Counted from the first letter of the stretch, positions 13,201 through 23,490 are shown. The stretch: DNA of 64,000 nt from Sweltsa coloradensis (GCA_024449915.1 JAMZAV010000788.1:310001-374000); one strand, 5' to 3'. Numbers and translations are program-made. Notes: generated by a model from the letters alone, not told the origin.

Positions 13201-16200
13201 AATTTAAGGTTGTGTGAAAAAATTATTACAATCGGTTAAAGCATGTAGGTGTTAAAAGTCAAAGAATTGTTTTAAAAAAGAAAAAACCCGTAAAATTTCG
13301 ATTTTCATGAGAAATAATTTTTCGATTGCGCTCAAATTTCACACGAATATCTTAATTCATAAAATTATGGTTCTGTGAAAAAATCATTAAAATCGGATAA
13401 AGCATGTAGGTGTTATAAGTCAAAGAAATTTTAAAAAAATCGAAAAAATCGTAAAATTGCGATTTTCGTGAGAAATAATTTTTCGATTGCGCTCAAAAAC
13501 GTGGCAGTTCTAAGTTCAGATATTTCAAAGGCCTCCATAAAATTTCATTGCAATTGGAGTATCGGTTTAGCCGGAATCGTGCTGACAAACACACAATAAT
13601 ACAGAGAAAAAAGAAAAAAAAAAAAAAACATTCCGGATTTTTTTCTCCGGTGTAGTGAAATGGAATCTTCGCTTCGCTCGCTACGCTCATCCAATTAAAG
13701 TTATTCATTATTCTCTAGGTCAGTAACTACTTGGACGATATCCAAATATTTGTGAGCACAACATCAAATCAAGATCCTTATATTTACATTATTCATTATG
13801 TACCCTGTGTATTTAACATTTCATTATTATTGTATGCTTATATTCTATTACTTCGTACTATAATTGTGTATTTATCATATCATTATTATTGTGTATATTC
13901 TATTACTTGTACTATAAATAACCTACCTTAGTCTACCTGATTGTTACAGGCTCAAATTGACAGTCTAATTACATATAATTATGCATTATGTATTCATCTA
14001 TGACACAACATCTACTAGAAGTCACACGCTCAACAGGTTCTAAGCGCCTTCAAACATACCCCTGCATTATCTGCAGGTATAAATTAAGTATTTATTGATG
14101 TATATTCATATATAAAGAGTCGATTTACCTTAGCACTGATTTTTGTCAAATTAAACTAGGAAGTTTCGCAAACGCTTTTTCAGGTGCGTTGTTGGATGAG
14201 CGTAATTTTTTTTAAACGAAAAAAATGGTAAAATTGGGATTTTCATGAGAAATTATTTTTCGATTGCGCTCAAATTTCACACCAATACATATTAATTTAT
14301 AAAATTAAGGTTCTGTAAAAAAATCATTACAATCGGATAAAGCAAGTAGGTGTTATAAGTCGAAGTATTGTTTTTTTTATGAAAAAAGCGTAAAATTGCG
14401 ATTTTCACAAGAAATTATATTTCGATTGAGTTCAAATTTCACCCAATATAAAATGAATTTATAAAATTAAGGTTCTGTGAAAAAATCATTACAATCGGAT
14501 AATGCATGTAGGTGTTACAAGTCGAAGAAATGTTTTAAAAATCGAAAAAATCGTAAAATTGCGATTTTCATAATAAAAACAAAATTTCACACGAATTCAT
14601 AAACGAATTCATAAAATTAGGTTCTGTGAAAAAATCATTACAATCGAATAAAAAATGTAGTTGTTACAAGGTGGAAAATTTTTAAAAAAATCGAAAAAAA
14701 AAATCGTAAAATGGCGATTTTAATGAGAAATAATTTTTCGATTACGCTCAAAAACGTGGCAGTTCTAAGTTAAAAGATTTTGAAGGCCTCCATAAAATTT
14801 CATCGTAATTGGAGTAGCGGTTTAGCCGGAATCGTGTTAACTAACACACAATAATACAAACTGAAAAAAAACATTCTGATTTTTTTCTCCAGTGTAGTGA
14901 AATGGAATCTTCGCTTCGCTCGCTACGCTCACTACGCGCATCCAATTACTATCAAAAGTTTAATAAAATGTGAAAACAGAATTCAATAATAACTTTATCT
15001 TCCTCGAAACTTGTTTTTCTTCGCAAACCACATAATATTGAGTACACAGACTTGGTTATCAACATGGTGAATATAATTTTATCATTTCGTATCCTTGATT
15101 GTACAAACTTGTACTAATGACTTAAGTTATATTTTTGTATATTTTCAATCTATTTATGTACCTCCATTGTATGTTATTCTTATCATGATTACACGATCAT
15201 TCAACGAAGTTTGAGAAGTAAAGCAAACTATACGTCGTTAAATATGAAATAAACGTATTCAAATCTACCATTGGTCATTTCTTAACAAGTGGTTGTTTAC
15301 ACGAGAATATTTGCGATGTCACCCTAGGATTGTGTTTTGAAATGCATTGCACCCAACACCATTCACGTGTACGGTACTTTCACAACGTTCTTCAGAGGAT
15401 GATTTAGCAAATGCATTAACATTTTTCAATAAAGCACAATGCCACCAGCATTATTTGACCCTCCGGGTATTCCTTGGCAACCTCAGAAGTTTGCCATTGA
15501 GGGTATACGCCATTTGGAATATAACTTTAACTTTAACTTTACTTTAACTTTAACTTTAACTTTAACTTTAACTTTAACTTTAACTTTAACTTTAACTTAA
15601 AACTATAACTTTAACTTTAACTTATATAACTTTAACTTTAAATTAAACAATGTATAACTATTGCTTTGTTATCGATGGGGGTCATTTACTCCATAGGATA
15701 TACCATGGTCTAGAGACAGTACACCATACGAAGATATATGCAAGAACTACGTAGATTACATCAAAAGCAATATACCCATGCCACTGTCGTATTTTTCGGT
15801 TATGACAATGGAGCATCGATGATAAACAGTACACATTTTAAGCGAATTAACCGGTGGTAGCAAATGTAGTACAATCAAGTTTGAGCCAATCATGATACTG
15901 TTAATCAGCAAAGATAAGTTTCTGTCTCACCCAACGAACAAATCAAGATTCATTCAACTTTTGGCATCGAGATTTTAATCAAATAACATCTCAGTACTTC
16001 CAGCGAAAGCTGACGCATATGTTTTAATTGCAACCAGCAGTAGAGTAGGCTAACATTGAGAGCACACAACTTATTGGAGATATAACATCGACTTGCTATT
16101 GTTGCTATGTTACCACTTCAACATAAAAACTCTTGCTTATGAACTCATCTTCAAATCAGAGTTGAAATCTGGTACTACTAAACAGTATGTATGGGATACC

Positions 16201-18851
16201 CTATGCGTTACACATCAACCAAGCTGGGTCATGAAGCGCGCTGTTGTTAACCATTCATACATGTAATAACTGGATGCGACACTACTTCAAGAATGTTTGG
16301 GATTGGTAAAGGTTTAACACTAAGAAATTTGCATTCGATATGAAAATGTATTCACTTATTTTCAACAATAGCATTTCTACAAAAAAAAGTGAGATTTCGA
16401 ATGCGGTGAAAAAGCAGTGTTCCTTTTGTACAATGGCAAGCCACACTTAAGTATCAATGAAATTCGAACAGAGAAGTTATGTCATAAACTAATAATGCTA
16501 AAAAGATTATTCAACCTGAGACACTGTCGCTAACATTATCAGCATCAGCATTTCACTACCACATCAGTTTGAGGAAATTATCAAGCTGAAGTTTGTCTTG
16601 AAAATAATTCTCTTGATCCTCTGAAATTTGGACGGACTCTTTGAAAAAAAAAACCCACTAACAACACAAAACAACAACAAAGACAGCTTTGTTCCTATGC
16701 CTACTGACATGCCACCTGCTCTACCACAAATACGAATAATACAATGTAATTGAAAAGTAGAGCGCTCGAAATGAAAATGCAACTGCAAGGAAGCATGGCT
16801 TAGATCCTTAGATTGTTCCAGTTTGTGTGGAAATTGCCAAGGTGTAAATGGTGCAAATTCGTCAAAAGTCAATTTGGACGCTCCCGAAGACAGTGACCCA
16901 TGGACAGATCTTGCCAGATGACATGCTATATGCCTGAACGCATTGTCACAAAATAAATAATAATGTAATAAAATAAGAGCGTCGAAATGAAAATGAAAAT
17001 CAAGGAACATCTTAATAATTAGATTGCTAGGGTGAAAGCCAAGTTTAAATGGTGCAAGTAAAGTCAATTTGGCCTCCCGAAACAGTACAGGACATCTATA
17101 AGTGCAGAATAATCAATTATTAGATCTTTAAACAGCAATTTTACAAAAAAAAATATAATGTAATATTTTAATAATATTAGAAGTGTAAATAGTAAAATAA
17201 GATTTTAATAGCTAAACATTTAAATTAATTAGGCACCTTAGGCGATCAAACATCGAAGTTTCTACACAGGTATGTACAAGTAAGGTGAATTAGGCCAAAA
17301 CATCAAAAAAACATGATACGGAGATTAATAAAAAATATATATATAGCAATTAATGTCATTTAAAAGAAACGAAATTTTAGTTTTTTTTGTAAAAAATTGG
17401 ATTCTTCATTGGTCGTATTTTTTATTAATTGATATTTGAGAGAAAAATCAAAATATGAATTTAATAATAGTAATAGGTTGTTTTATTAATTAAATAAATA
17501 GAAGCATCGGACAAAAGTTTTACCGGTGCCAGTTGTTTGAATGAGCAATTCATAACAGAATCGTATTTGTAATTCGATATGGACAAAATCAATAAAAATC
17601 AGATAAAATTAGTTATATATGAAATTGTTATTTTAAAAGAAAAATAATGAAATTGGATTTAAGAAAAATATTGTTACCTAAATTTACAGAATAAAATTAG
17701 AATTAATTTTGAGAAATATTAATGTAATATTAAACAAAATGTGAAACAAAAAATGAAATATGAATTTTAATAGATATTTTATTTATTAATATGCTAATTA
17801 GAGATTCGAATGCTTCAGAATTAATCGATTGATACATAGAGAACTTTACAAATAACAATTTACAACGAAAAATATGAAAAAAAAAAAGAAAACACGATTT
17901 TTTTCCAGGGTAAATAGAATGGAATCTTCGCTTATATATTATAGACAAGTGACAAACGAACACATGCCAACAGATTATTAAGTTACATTCGTCGGCTGAA
18001 AATAAAAAAATAAACTAGAAAGCTACGCAAACGCTTTTCAGGCCGTTGTTGGATGAGCGTAATTTCATTTAACGAAAAGGTATAATTTTGTTTTCATGAG
18101 AAATAATTATAATCGGATAGCATGAGGTCTAAATTTCAAAATTTTATTAAATAAAAAATAAAGTATCAGTGAAAAGTTTTCATATTACAATCGGATAAAG
18201 CATGTAAGTAGGTGTTATAAGTCGAAATGGTTTTTAAAAATCAAATAAAAAATCATAAAATTGCGATTTTCATAAGAAATAATTTTTCGATTGCTCTAAA
18301 AAAAAGTAGCAGTTCCAAGTTCAGAGATTTAGAAGGCCTCCAGAAAATTTCATCGCAATTGGAGTTTCGGTTCAGCCGGAATCGTGTTAACAGAAAAAAA
18401 AACATTCTGGATTTTTTTCTCCAGTGTAGTGAAATGGAATCTTCGCTTCGCTCATCCAAAAATATATATTTTTTAAGGATGCCTGTCCATGTCCCTCTTC
18501 AGATATGGGAGTTAGGACAGTTGTGAAGGGATGTCCGAGGTCTGTTTAAGAGGACTCAATCCCTTGTATTCGCATTTACGACTGAGGAAAACCTCGGAGA
18601 AAATACTTCTGTGGTCTCGACGGGATTTGAACCCGAGACCTCCCGAAACATCGGTATCGAAGAAAAGAATGGACTTACGTCATATCCCTAGGAAGTGTGA
18701 CTATGACGATGTAGATTATCCGTCTGTACACCAGCGCCAGGGCAGAAACCACAGCTAAAACCGCCTCGTACTTCCACTCGGGGGCTACAACCCCCACCCC
18801 GACCAGAGCGCCGAGCACTCCGACAACGACACAACCTGCCTGTCCCACCAT
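1149..18851 (-). CDS. FATP: Fatty-acid transport protein / very-long-chain acyl-CoA synthetase (SLC27A family), 5' part of gene
   Basis: Two exons join in phase into a 108-residue N-terminus. Exon 1 (18679-18851) encodes a hydrophobic N-terminal membrane anchor ending in TLPRDM; exon 2 (1149-1299) continues T-GVNRFLRV and ends FEERTWTNRD. Known family pattern: FATPs have one N-terminal membrane segment, then a Leu-Pro-Arg-Asp linker, then the acyl-CoA synthetase fold beginning with a segment like F...A...P.K.....FE...WT.R. The AMP-binding motifs and the acyl-CoA synthetase core would lie further 3', left of position 1, so catalytic residues cannot be judged. Expected role, by family: uptake and CoA activation of long or very long chain fatty acids at plasma membrane or ER. 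Intron 1 is about 17.4 kb and full of HINE and SINE insertions. Partial because of the window edge. No lesion seen in either exon. Confidence 0.85.
2178..2440 (+). mobile_element. HINE-like fragment, divergent third family
   Basis: Starts AGCGAGCGAAGCGAGCG, then TTCCATTTGAC, a long T/TTTG tract, and a region ending with TTGAAATTTTGACC: the same order as families A and B but different sequence. The right boundary and 3' hairpin were not found. Confidence 0.45.
2895..3085 (-). repeat. SINE family 2 (tRNA-like), arranged within inverted tails
   Basis: CCCGATCGGAGTTCGAACCA, GAGTCTCCCACATTCCGGGC and GGTGCCTTAGCCAACTAGAT complement to a tRNA-like head. Both sides carry a TCTGAATTGTATTAAAT tail in opposite directions. 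Confidence 0.6.
3738..3960. mobile_element. Short MITE-like element with poly-G/poly-C
   Basis: Left AGTCAGGCACGTAGGAA and right TTCCTACGCACCTGCACT are imperfect inverted copies. Just inside lie a G run (about 3779-3791) and a C run (about 3932-3942). Confidence 0.5.
4000..4150 (+). repeat. SINE family 3 (tRNA-like head)
   Basis: GGTCGCAAGTCCGAGGCGTA, ACGAGGACGCTGGTTCGAGT and CCCGCATGAGGCACGGGTTT resemble an A/B box head; similar blocks occur at 61275-61400. Confidence 0.5.
4590..5094 (-). mobile_element. HINE family A, 5'-truncated, with a palindromic insert
   Basis: Begins with the hairpin end (ACTAGGAAAACGCTAAAGTC on plus) and runs through the core to an abrupt junction with the oppositely oriented copy at 5095. 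An insertion at 4767-4893 contains a perfect palindrome. Confidence 0.7.
4767..4893. mobile_element. Small palindromic insertion with 13-base flanking duplication
   Basis: Perfect 38-base arms at 4763-4800 and 4821-4858 around a 20-base AT-rich loop. GTAAAAACTTATA occurs at 4754-4766 and again at 4894-4906, and other family A copies have this site once, so the stretch between is an insertion with a target duplication. Confidence 0.6.
5095..5864 (+). mobile_element. HINE family A, complete copy
   Basis: TTGGATGAGCG at the left end; inverted GCTCATCC, hairpin AACGC-GCGTT and CCTAG at the right, followed by T. Shares rare variants (GACACGACCTTCGTTTTCTC) with the copy at 34586-35356, so these two are close sisters. 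Has two internal core units. Confidence 0.8.
5866..6260 (-). mobile_element. HINE family A, lacking the hairpin end
   Basis: Abuts the previous element directly; contains one core unit, the CAAA-rich tract and the GCTTCGCTCATCCAA terminus at 6260. The 3' (left) part is missing. Confidence 0.75.
6272..7418 (-). mobile_element. HINE family A, long copy with four internal tandem units
   Basis: Complete ends (ACTAGGAAAACGC left, CTCATCCAA right). The interior repeats a unit of about 176 bases, marked by GAACGTTGT at about 6553, 6728, 6905 and 7081, whereas other copies have one or two. Confidence 0.8.
7440..7665 (+). pseudogene. LINE reverse-transcriptase C-terminal fragment, decayed
   Basis: IEQWQKVQRKAARMGKDEKW followed, after frame changes, by SVTGMFQDVGLESL and LRRREAQ matches the common LINE C-terminal pattern (LE.VQRRAARFV ... 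SVT.ML..L.W..L..RR). Stops are present. In FATP intron 1. Confidence 0.55.
7745..7935. repeat. SINE family 2, head-to-head pair
   Basis: Left part reads CCATCCCGATCGGGGCTCGA, right part CGAACCTCGATCGGGATGG: two heads in opposite orientation, followed by the tail CCGCCTACGGGAGTG. Confidence 0.65.
8846..9000 (+). repeat. Dispersed repeat, copy 1
   Basis: AAACTGATTTACAAA, AAATAAATCTAATTACATAG and AATAGTAATATTACA match 48850-48965. Could be a shared LINE or SINE 3' tail. Confidence 0.5.
11015..11662 (+). repeat. Dispersed 650-bp repeat, copy 1
   Basis: Closely matches 45375-46025 in the same orientation, for example AAATATATTTCATTCAGGCT and ATCTTTATGCCCCGTGACCT. Ends TTAAAG... and ...CCCTTTAAG form a weak terminal inverted repeat, so a MITE is likely. 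Contains only stop-ridden frames. Confidence 0.65.
12923..13694 (-). mobile_element. HINE family B, complete copy
   Basis: Hairpin end CTAGGAAAACGCTTAAGTCC at left, CGCTACGCTCATCCAA at right. Family B core: TTTTTCACAGAACCTTAA (as complement), GGAGAAAAAAATCCGGAATG, and CCGATACTCC. Internal units of about 165 bases repeat CAAATTTCACACGAATA. Confidence 0.8.
14156..14945 (-). mobile_element. HINE family B, complete copy, alternative 3' end
   Basis: Starts with the longer hairpin end CTAGGAAGTTTCGCAAACGC and ends GCGCATCCAA. Four core units of about 165 bases. Confidence 0.78.
15524..15655 (+). repeat. Hexamer microsatellite (AACTTT)n
   Basis: About 20 tandem AACTTT hexamers with a few interruptions, just left of the GCDTTS-family pseudogene in FATP intron 1. 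Confidence 0.9.
15670..17090 (+). pseudogene. Decayed copy of a multi-copy invertebrate gene with the GCDTTS motif
   Basis: Frames change often and stops abound, but ordered blocks of one protein family are readable: YEDICKNYVDYIKSN, ATVVFFGYDNGASM, FLSHPTNKSRFIQLLASRF, AKADAYVLIAT, ITGCDTTSRMFGIGKG, GEKAVFLLYNGKP, LSASAFHYHIS, NNSLDPLKFG, DSFVPMPTDMPPALP, and a Cys-rich end CSSLCGNCQGVN. I recognise this order from an uncharacterised, highly repeated family in arthropod and other invertebrate genomes, whose members contain GCDTTS, LDPLEWGW and PPAP blocks. Its function is not known to me. It lies in FATP intron 1 on the opposite strand, and a short duplication of its last part follows at about 16980-17090. 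Confidence 0.65.
17880..17945 (-). mobile_element. HINE family B relic (5' end only)
   Basis: ATTTTTTTCCAGGGTAAATAG followed by GAATGGAATCTTCGCTT matches the family B 5' end; the rest is unrecognisable. Confidence 0.5.
18014..18459 (-). mobile_element. HINE family B, short copy
   Basis: Ends CTAGAAAGCTACGCAAACGC and CTTCGCTTCGCTCATCCAA. Internal units reduced to about one and a half. Lies 18 bases left of a SINE and 220 bases from FATP exon 1. Confidence 0.75.
18477..18660 (-). repeat. SINE family 1 (tRNA-derived), in FATP intron 1
   Basis: Complement reads a tRNA-like head with B-box (GGTCTCGGGTTCAAATCCCG) followed by the family body: CCTCAGTCGTAAATGCGAAT, GATTGAGTCCTCTTAAACAG, ATCCCTTCACAACTGTCCTA. 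It ends 19 bases from the FATP exon 1 donor. Confidence 0.75.
18679..18851 (-). CDS. FATP exon 1 (start codon, N-terminal membrane anchor)
   Basis: ATG at 18851 reading leftwards, 57 codons plus two bases (phase 2), then the donor GTAAGT (GT complement at 18677-18678). Residues roughly 7-22 and 31-52 are hydrophobic; a short Pro-Glu-Trp-Lys turn separates them. GC-rich compared with its flanks. The donor sits about 19 bases from the end of a SINE copy (18477-18660). No TATA box recognised; a CCAAT on the plus strand lies near 18955, about 100 bases upstream. Confidence 0.85.
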
Positions 18852-19190
18852 CGCTGTGATACTATTTACGAATTGCTTGGATAACTTGTTTCTGGTCGAG
18901 CGAAACCTTGAATTTGACCTTGTCTAGTGGCACAGTTAAGCCTCAGGCCCAACTCCAATAGGCGAATGTCGTCAAAGGTACAATCTAAAAATTGTATAGT
19001 GTGTAGTTAAAATTTCCATATTAAAAAGTGTTATGATGGCTATTTAAATCAAAAACGATTTTGCAATCACAATATTTGAGAACAGGTTGCATTCTATTGT
19101 TCTATTGAATAAGCAAGCAAAGACTTAAGTTTGACTAGAATAAGATAAATATCTGATGTGTTTTGTTTTTTGTGTGTTTTTATTTTAATT
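18852..19190 (-). promoter_or_regulatory. Presumed 5' UTR and proximal promoter of FATP
   Basis: Inferred only from position upstream of the FATP ATG. The stretch up to about 18970 is less AT-rich than its surroundings and holds a CCAAT motif on the plus strand near 18955. No TATA box, initiator or CpG cluster could be assigned, and an additional 5' UTR exon further right is possible. Confidence 0.25.
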
Positions 19191-19194
19191 TCTA

Positions 19195-19425
19195 GGGGGA
19201 AACCTGTCCAGGATGCAATGCATGGCCTTCTTCAGGTGTCTAACTAGGTATAAGGTAAATTCAAAAAAATGTTAAGGTTAAGTCCAAGGTCTGTTTAAGA
19301 GCACTAAATCCATCCATTCGCCGGAAAGACTGGAGAATACCTTATAAAAAATTTCAGTCGGGATTGCCGGTGGACGGATTCGAGCTCGGGACTTCCCGAA
19401 TCAGTCTTGCGCTTTACGCTTGATC
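19195..19425 (-). repeat. SINE family 1, diverged
   Basis: Same order of blocks on the minus strand, with the 3' tail TGCATTGCATCCTGGACAGG and head GGGAAGTCCCGAGCTCGAAT. Upstream of FATP exon 1. Confidence 0.7.
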
Positions 19426-19454
19426 TAACAATATCGGTTTTGTCACTCTCTACC

Positions 19455-19585
19455 ACACAAACAATTCCGAATTTGATAACATTTTCAGGAAACCTTCGAA
19501 ATCTCTGAACTTAGAACCTGTTTTTAGAACTGCTTTTATACAAACGAAGAAATATTTCTCATAAAAATCGTACTTTATATATTTT
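19455..19585 (+). mobile_element. HINE core fragment
   Basis: CCTTCGAAATCTCTGAACTT, then GAAGAAATATTTCTCAT and AAAATCGTAC match the family A/B core in plus orientation. No termini. Confidence 0.55.
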
Positions 19586-20027
19586 AAAAACATTTTATAA
19601 CAATTTTGAGAATGGTTTTTCGCTCTCACTGACTATTCTGGCTATTCCGACGCTCATAAAATTTGCACGTCAGTTACTATTGTAAGTCTAAGGTGCGTGC
19701 AAGCGAAGAAATTTATTGCTCATGGAAATGTACAAATGGATCTCATCACGTCACTTTAAATAATATAGTTAATAATTTTCAGGGGATAAACAGGTTACGT
19801 TCAAATATAGAATAGAAAACAAGGGGTAATGGTAGACGTTGAAAGAATCACTGCTCGACTAAAGCCTTGTTTTCATGTGTCGCCAGCGAGGAATGATAGC
19901 TGCTGTTGCGTGACACAAAACCAGTCTACAAATCACAAGATTGCTTTACTTTTTATAATAAAATAACCTTTTTTATTTTCATTTTACATACATGTTTTGC
20001 ACCATGCACATTTTCAGTACAAGTAAC

Positions 20028-20360
20028 AAATACACACATAATAAAAATCTTGTAAAAATACAGCCAAATCTTACACAATCCAAAGCAATGTTATTTAAAA
20101 GAAGAGCCAAGTTTATGTACATTTCTACATTTTCGCACTCTTAATACATAAATTCAATTTGCCCCGTGACGGCATCCTTGCAAAGCTTGACAATTTATTT
20201 TCAATATTTTTCAACGATACAGTCACGGGGTAAAGTGAATGTATATTTTAATAGTGCGAACATGTAGGTTACATAAGCTTGGCACTTCTTTTAGATATCA
20301 TTGCTTTTGAGTGTGTAAGGTTTGGCTGCATATTTACAAGTTGTTTGTTATGTGTGGGAT
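20028..20360. mobile_element. Imperfect foldback repeat
   Basis: The stretch 20049-20169 (CAGCCAAATCTTACAC ... GCCCCGTGAC) is matched in reverse complement by 20222-20340 (GTCACGGGG ... GTGTAAGGTTTGGCTG) with scattered mismatches and small gaps. The loop is about 50 bases. Probably an old MITE; no flanking duplication identified. Confidence 0.6.
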
Positions 20361-21029
20361 CTCATTACTTTTTCAAGTCCCATTGTTAAACTTTTTATTA
20401 AAAAAGAATAATTTTATGAAAGTAGTTAATTGCTATGGTATTTCCAACTAACAATCGAATGTAAAATATCTAGTAAATATATATTATAATATTTTTCGTG
20501 TGTGTGATCAGTTTTGAAGGGAGGTTGAGATGCCACGTCTTTCTTCTCAAGTCTGTTTTAACAATAAAGGGAGAAGGACTGATTAGATGTATGACGCGTT
20601 CCTTTTCCTGCAGTCACACAACATTTAAACATTGTATTATAGATAACAATTGACATGTACGCCCCTATCATATCACATTTTTAACATTTATCATACTCAG
20701 TCAGAAAATGCGTAATTATTTTGGTGTTTTGACTATTTTGAAAGATTCTAAATTCTAGAAAATTATTTTATTTTTTATTTGTTTTCTATTATAATTATAT
20801 GGAAAAATGATATGTTAGATTCCTTCACATAATTCATTTTTACGCAATATGCAAAATTTCAAACTTATGTGAATAAATTTGTCTGAGAAATTGTAAACCT
20901 GGAACAATTAGCATGCCTGCCTCCTCTGAAATGCAGGGCTGAACTTGAATATGTAGCGCCGATTGACCTCGCTGTGACCCTACAGTCGTGAAACGCTGTT
21001 AGACTCATCCGCTACTTAGCTCAATTAAC

Positions 21030-21240
21030 AGTGTTGGCTCGAGCGCTAAGCGCGCGACTCTGATTAGGGAGGTCTCGGGATCGAATCCCGTCGTGACCGG
21101 CAATCCTGACTGAAGGTTTCTTCCGAGGTTTTCCTCAGTCGCTTATGCGAATGCAAGGCATTGACCATTCACAATATTGTCCTATCCGCAACATACCTAG
21201 TTTAACTCAAGAGGGACATACATTGAGGGGCACAGAGGTA
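21030..21240 (+). repeat. SINE family 1, nearly full head
   Basis: TTGGCTCGAGCGCTAAGCGC and GGTCTCGGGATCGAATCCCG form the tRNA-like A and B box region, then GACCGGCAATCCTGACTGAA and the CCTCAGTCGCTTATGCGAAT body. No intact tRNA fold with a proper acceptor stem. Confidence 0.75.
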
Positions 21241-21365
21241 TGTACCGTACAGCGTGAGACTCTGATTGAGGAGTTTACGTTTCGAATCTCTACACCGGCA
21301 ATCCTGATTGAAAATTTCTCCCGACATTTTTTTGTATCAATTGACCTGACGAAAGGTTTGCACTT
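21241..21365 (+). repeat. SINE family 1, head fragment
   Basis: GAGACTCTGATTGAGGAG, CGAATCTCTACACCGGCAAT and TCCTGATTGAAAATTTCTCCC repeat the head of the preceding copy in tandem, then the match is lost. Confidence 0.6.
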
Positions 21366-23299
21366 TCTATGAATTTCCCCATATTGCTGGTTAGCTCCGA
21401 TTTGTTATTGAATTCAACTGATGATTCAACAGCACTAAGAACCTGCGGCACTTTGGCACTTTGCCACTTTGCCACTACCCCCCACCCCCCCTCCAAAGCA
21501 CGCGGAAATAATTGTCTATTCCACTCGTCGATCTTACCAATGACTATCTGACTATCATACAAACATTGCCATATTTATTTGCGTATTCCTGCCGAGTATC
21601 TGTCCAAGCTCTGTATATGGGAAGGCAATATGAATCAAGTTCACACAATTTATAATAATTACTGAGCGCATCGCAAATAGATCTGTTGTGCCAAGATCTT
21701 GTACAGTCGTGCGCAGATATATGTGCTCACTATCGTGTGTACAGTGTAAGATGCAACAGGTTACGTCAGATTGCTCAGTACAGAGTGTAGCGTAGAAGAG
21801 AGAAGAACACGATATAAAGTAAGTTTAATTCAAATATATTTTAAATAATTTTAGAAGTTAAATATAACATATTGATTATTGATGTTGATTTTTGTTATCT
21901 ATAAAGTGGTTTAGTTTAAAATCAGAAGTTTACTGATTCGTACTTTGCGCACAGTATCAATGAATGAAAATAGCACATGAAAATGTTATCATGGAATATA
22001 TTGTGAAACTTAGCATGATTTATCAAGTAAGGATGTACGACTGGACTAAGTTCGAAATCACAATAAAAAAGCACGGGACCGCCACGATTCTAGCCGAAAA
22101 TGTGCGTTCGTACTTTTCGAAATACGTCCACATCGTTACACCAATCAAGCTTATTTATTTTTGCTTACTCGGAAAGGCTATCCTTATTCTCGATAAATGG
22201 CTTATTTTCCCAAATTTGGTCCCGTTTGACCCCCCCAAAAAAACTACACAAACATTGTCCGGAAGTAAACATTTTGTTAGCACTTTGATGACTGCAGGAT
22301 AAAAAGAGCCATGCCACGAGAAATGGTAATTTAGTTAAGTTTCCAACAGACAAAAGAACAGAACCAAATAATGTTGATTTTTTTCGCAAGTGACTCGAAA
22401 ATACGATGTATGCAACGAAACACTCATGCAGCGTGATTGAAAATGTTTTTTTTGTTAGCTGCTGCTATTACCGAATACGGATATCAAGTTTTTAACGCTA
22501 CAAAGTGCAACAACGGGGGCTTGTCCAAATACCATAATAGTGAAGCAATTCCTGTTAACAGTATACTTCATTTTCTATGCTTTTCAATTGTTAAGTTGTA
22601 CTTACTTCTGTTTATGACTATTTATTCCAGTATTGATTGAACATGCACCACGACGAGTATATTTCGTCTCCAACAGATTCTCCAAATCATGTATCCAATG
22701 GTAACAAGTTCAAAGTTCCCTCCATATGGCTGTAAAAAAGTTTTTTTTTTAGCTATGTACTATTTATTATGCGCAAAACCAATGCGCTGGATTAAAGTTT
22801 TAAACCGGTTAAACAAATCCAGATAGAGAGCTTTTGCTATAGGACCCAGGAAAGCCTTTAGTTTTACGCAAATTGTACATATATTCATATTGTTGATGAT
22901 TTGTTAAGTCTCATATTTATGATTTGTAATTGGACTGATTTGTAGATGGATAAGATACTAATGGGAGAGGGAATCGTATCGAAGTAGCCTCCTTTCAAGA
23001 GTACTTGGGACAAACGCATTAACGTCCCTCGAAAGACGGTAACCTTGACAGAGTGTTCCTCATACCCGGATGCGAGAGAGTTGGAAACCGTTTATACCTT
23101 AGAACCTTGCGCAAAACCCCTGCCACCGATAGTTACGCGTTCTAAATATGTATAGATTCTTTGTTTTGGATATTGTCTTTAACCGAAACTCGTCAATGAT
23201 TCAAGGACAACGTTCCTTTAAGAGCTATTCGAGACGATGAGTGGTGATAGATGAGGATAAGTATGAACAGAAGGAGGAGGGAAACCGGTACCAGCACGT

Positions 23300-23490
23300 A
23301 AGCCTAAAGGACGGTGTATCCACTAACCCGGACTGCCGAGCAGACGTTGAGGAGAACGAAGCCGTTACACTAACTCTCGAACCCTGTCACCCACTCTACT
23401 TCTGACCACGCCCGATCCTGCTTAACTTCGGTGTTCGAGTGGGAACCGGTTAAACGACCTCGGCTAAACCGCTGGCTCCATATGACTCAA
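23300..23490 (-). repeat. 5S-rRNA-like relic or 5S-derived SINE
   Basis: The complement of ACCACGCCCGATCCTGCTTAACTTCGGTG with the neighbouring GTCACCCA resembles the middle of animal 5S rRNA (the CCGAAGTTAAGCA segment and the GGGTGAC C-box area). Flanking parts of a 5S gene are not convincing, so it is not a functional 5S gene. Confidence 0.45.

Noticed and set aside
15524..15655. (AACTTT)n as a telomere-like repeat
   Set aside because: The hexamer is not a known animal telomere unit, it is short and internal between ordinary intron sequence.
18227..18526. 99-codon open frame near FATP exon 1
   Set aside because: It covers the 5' part of a HINE and runs into a SINE; nothing else supports coding.
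21030..21130. tRNA gene candidates at B-box-like sites (also 4030, 18620, 44870, 61320 and others)
   Set aside because: Each has an A/B-box-like head but no closed acceptor stem, and each is followed by the same non-tRNA body shared between loci; these are SINEs.
21964..22302. 112-codon open frame
   Set aside because: No recognisable domain, no composition shift and no splice sites; kept only as a remark within the intergenic region.
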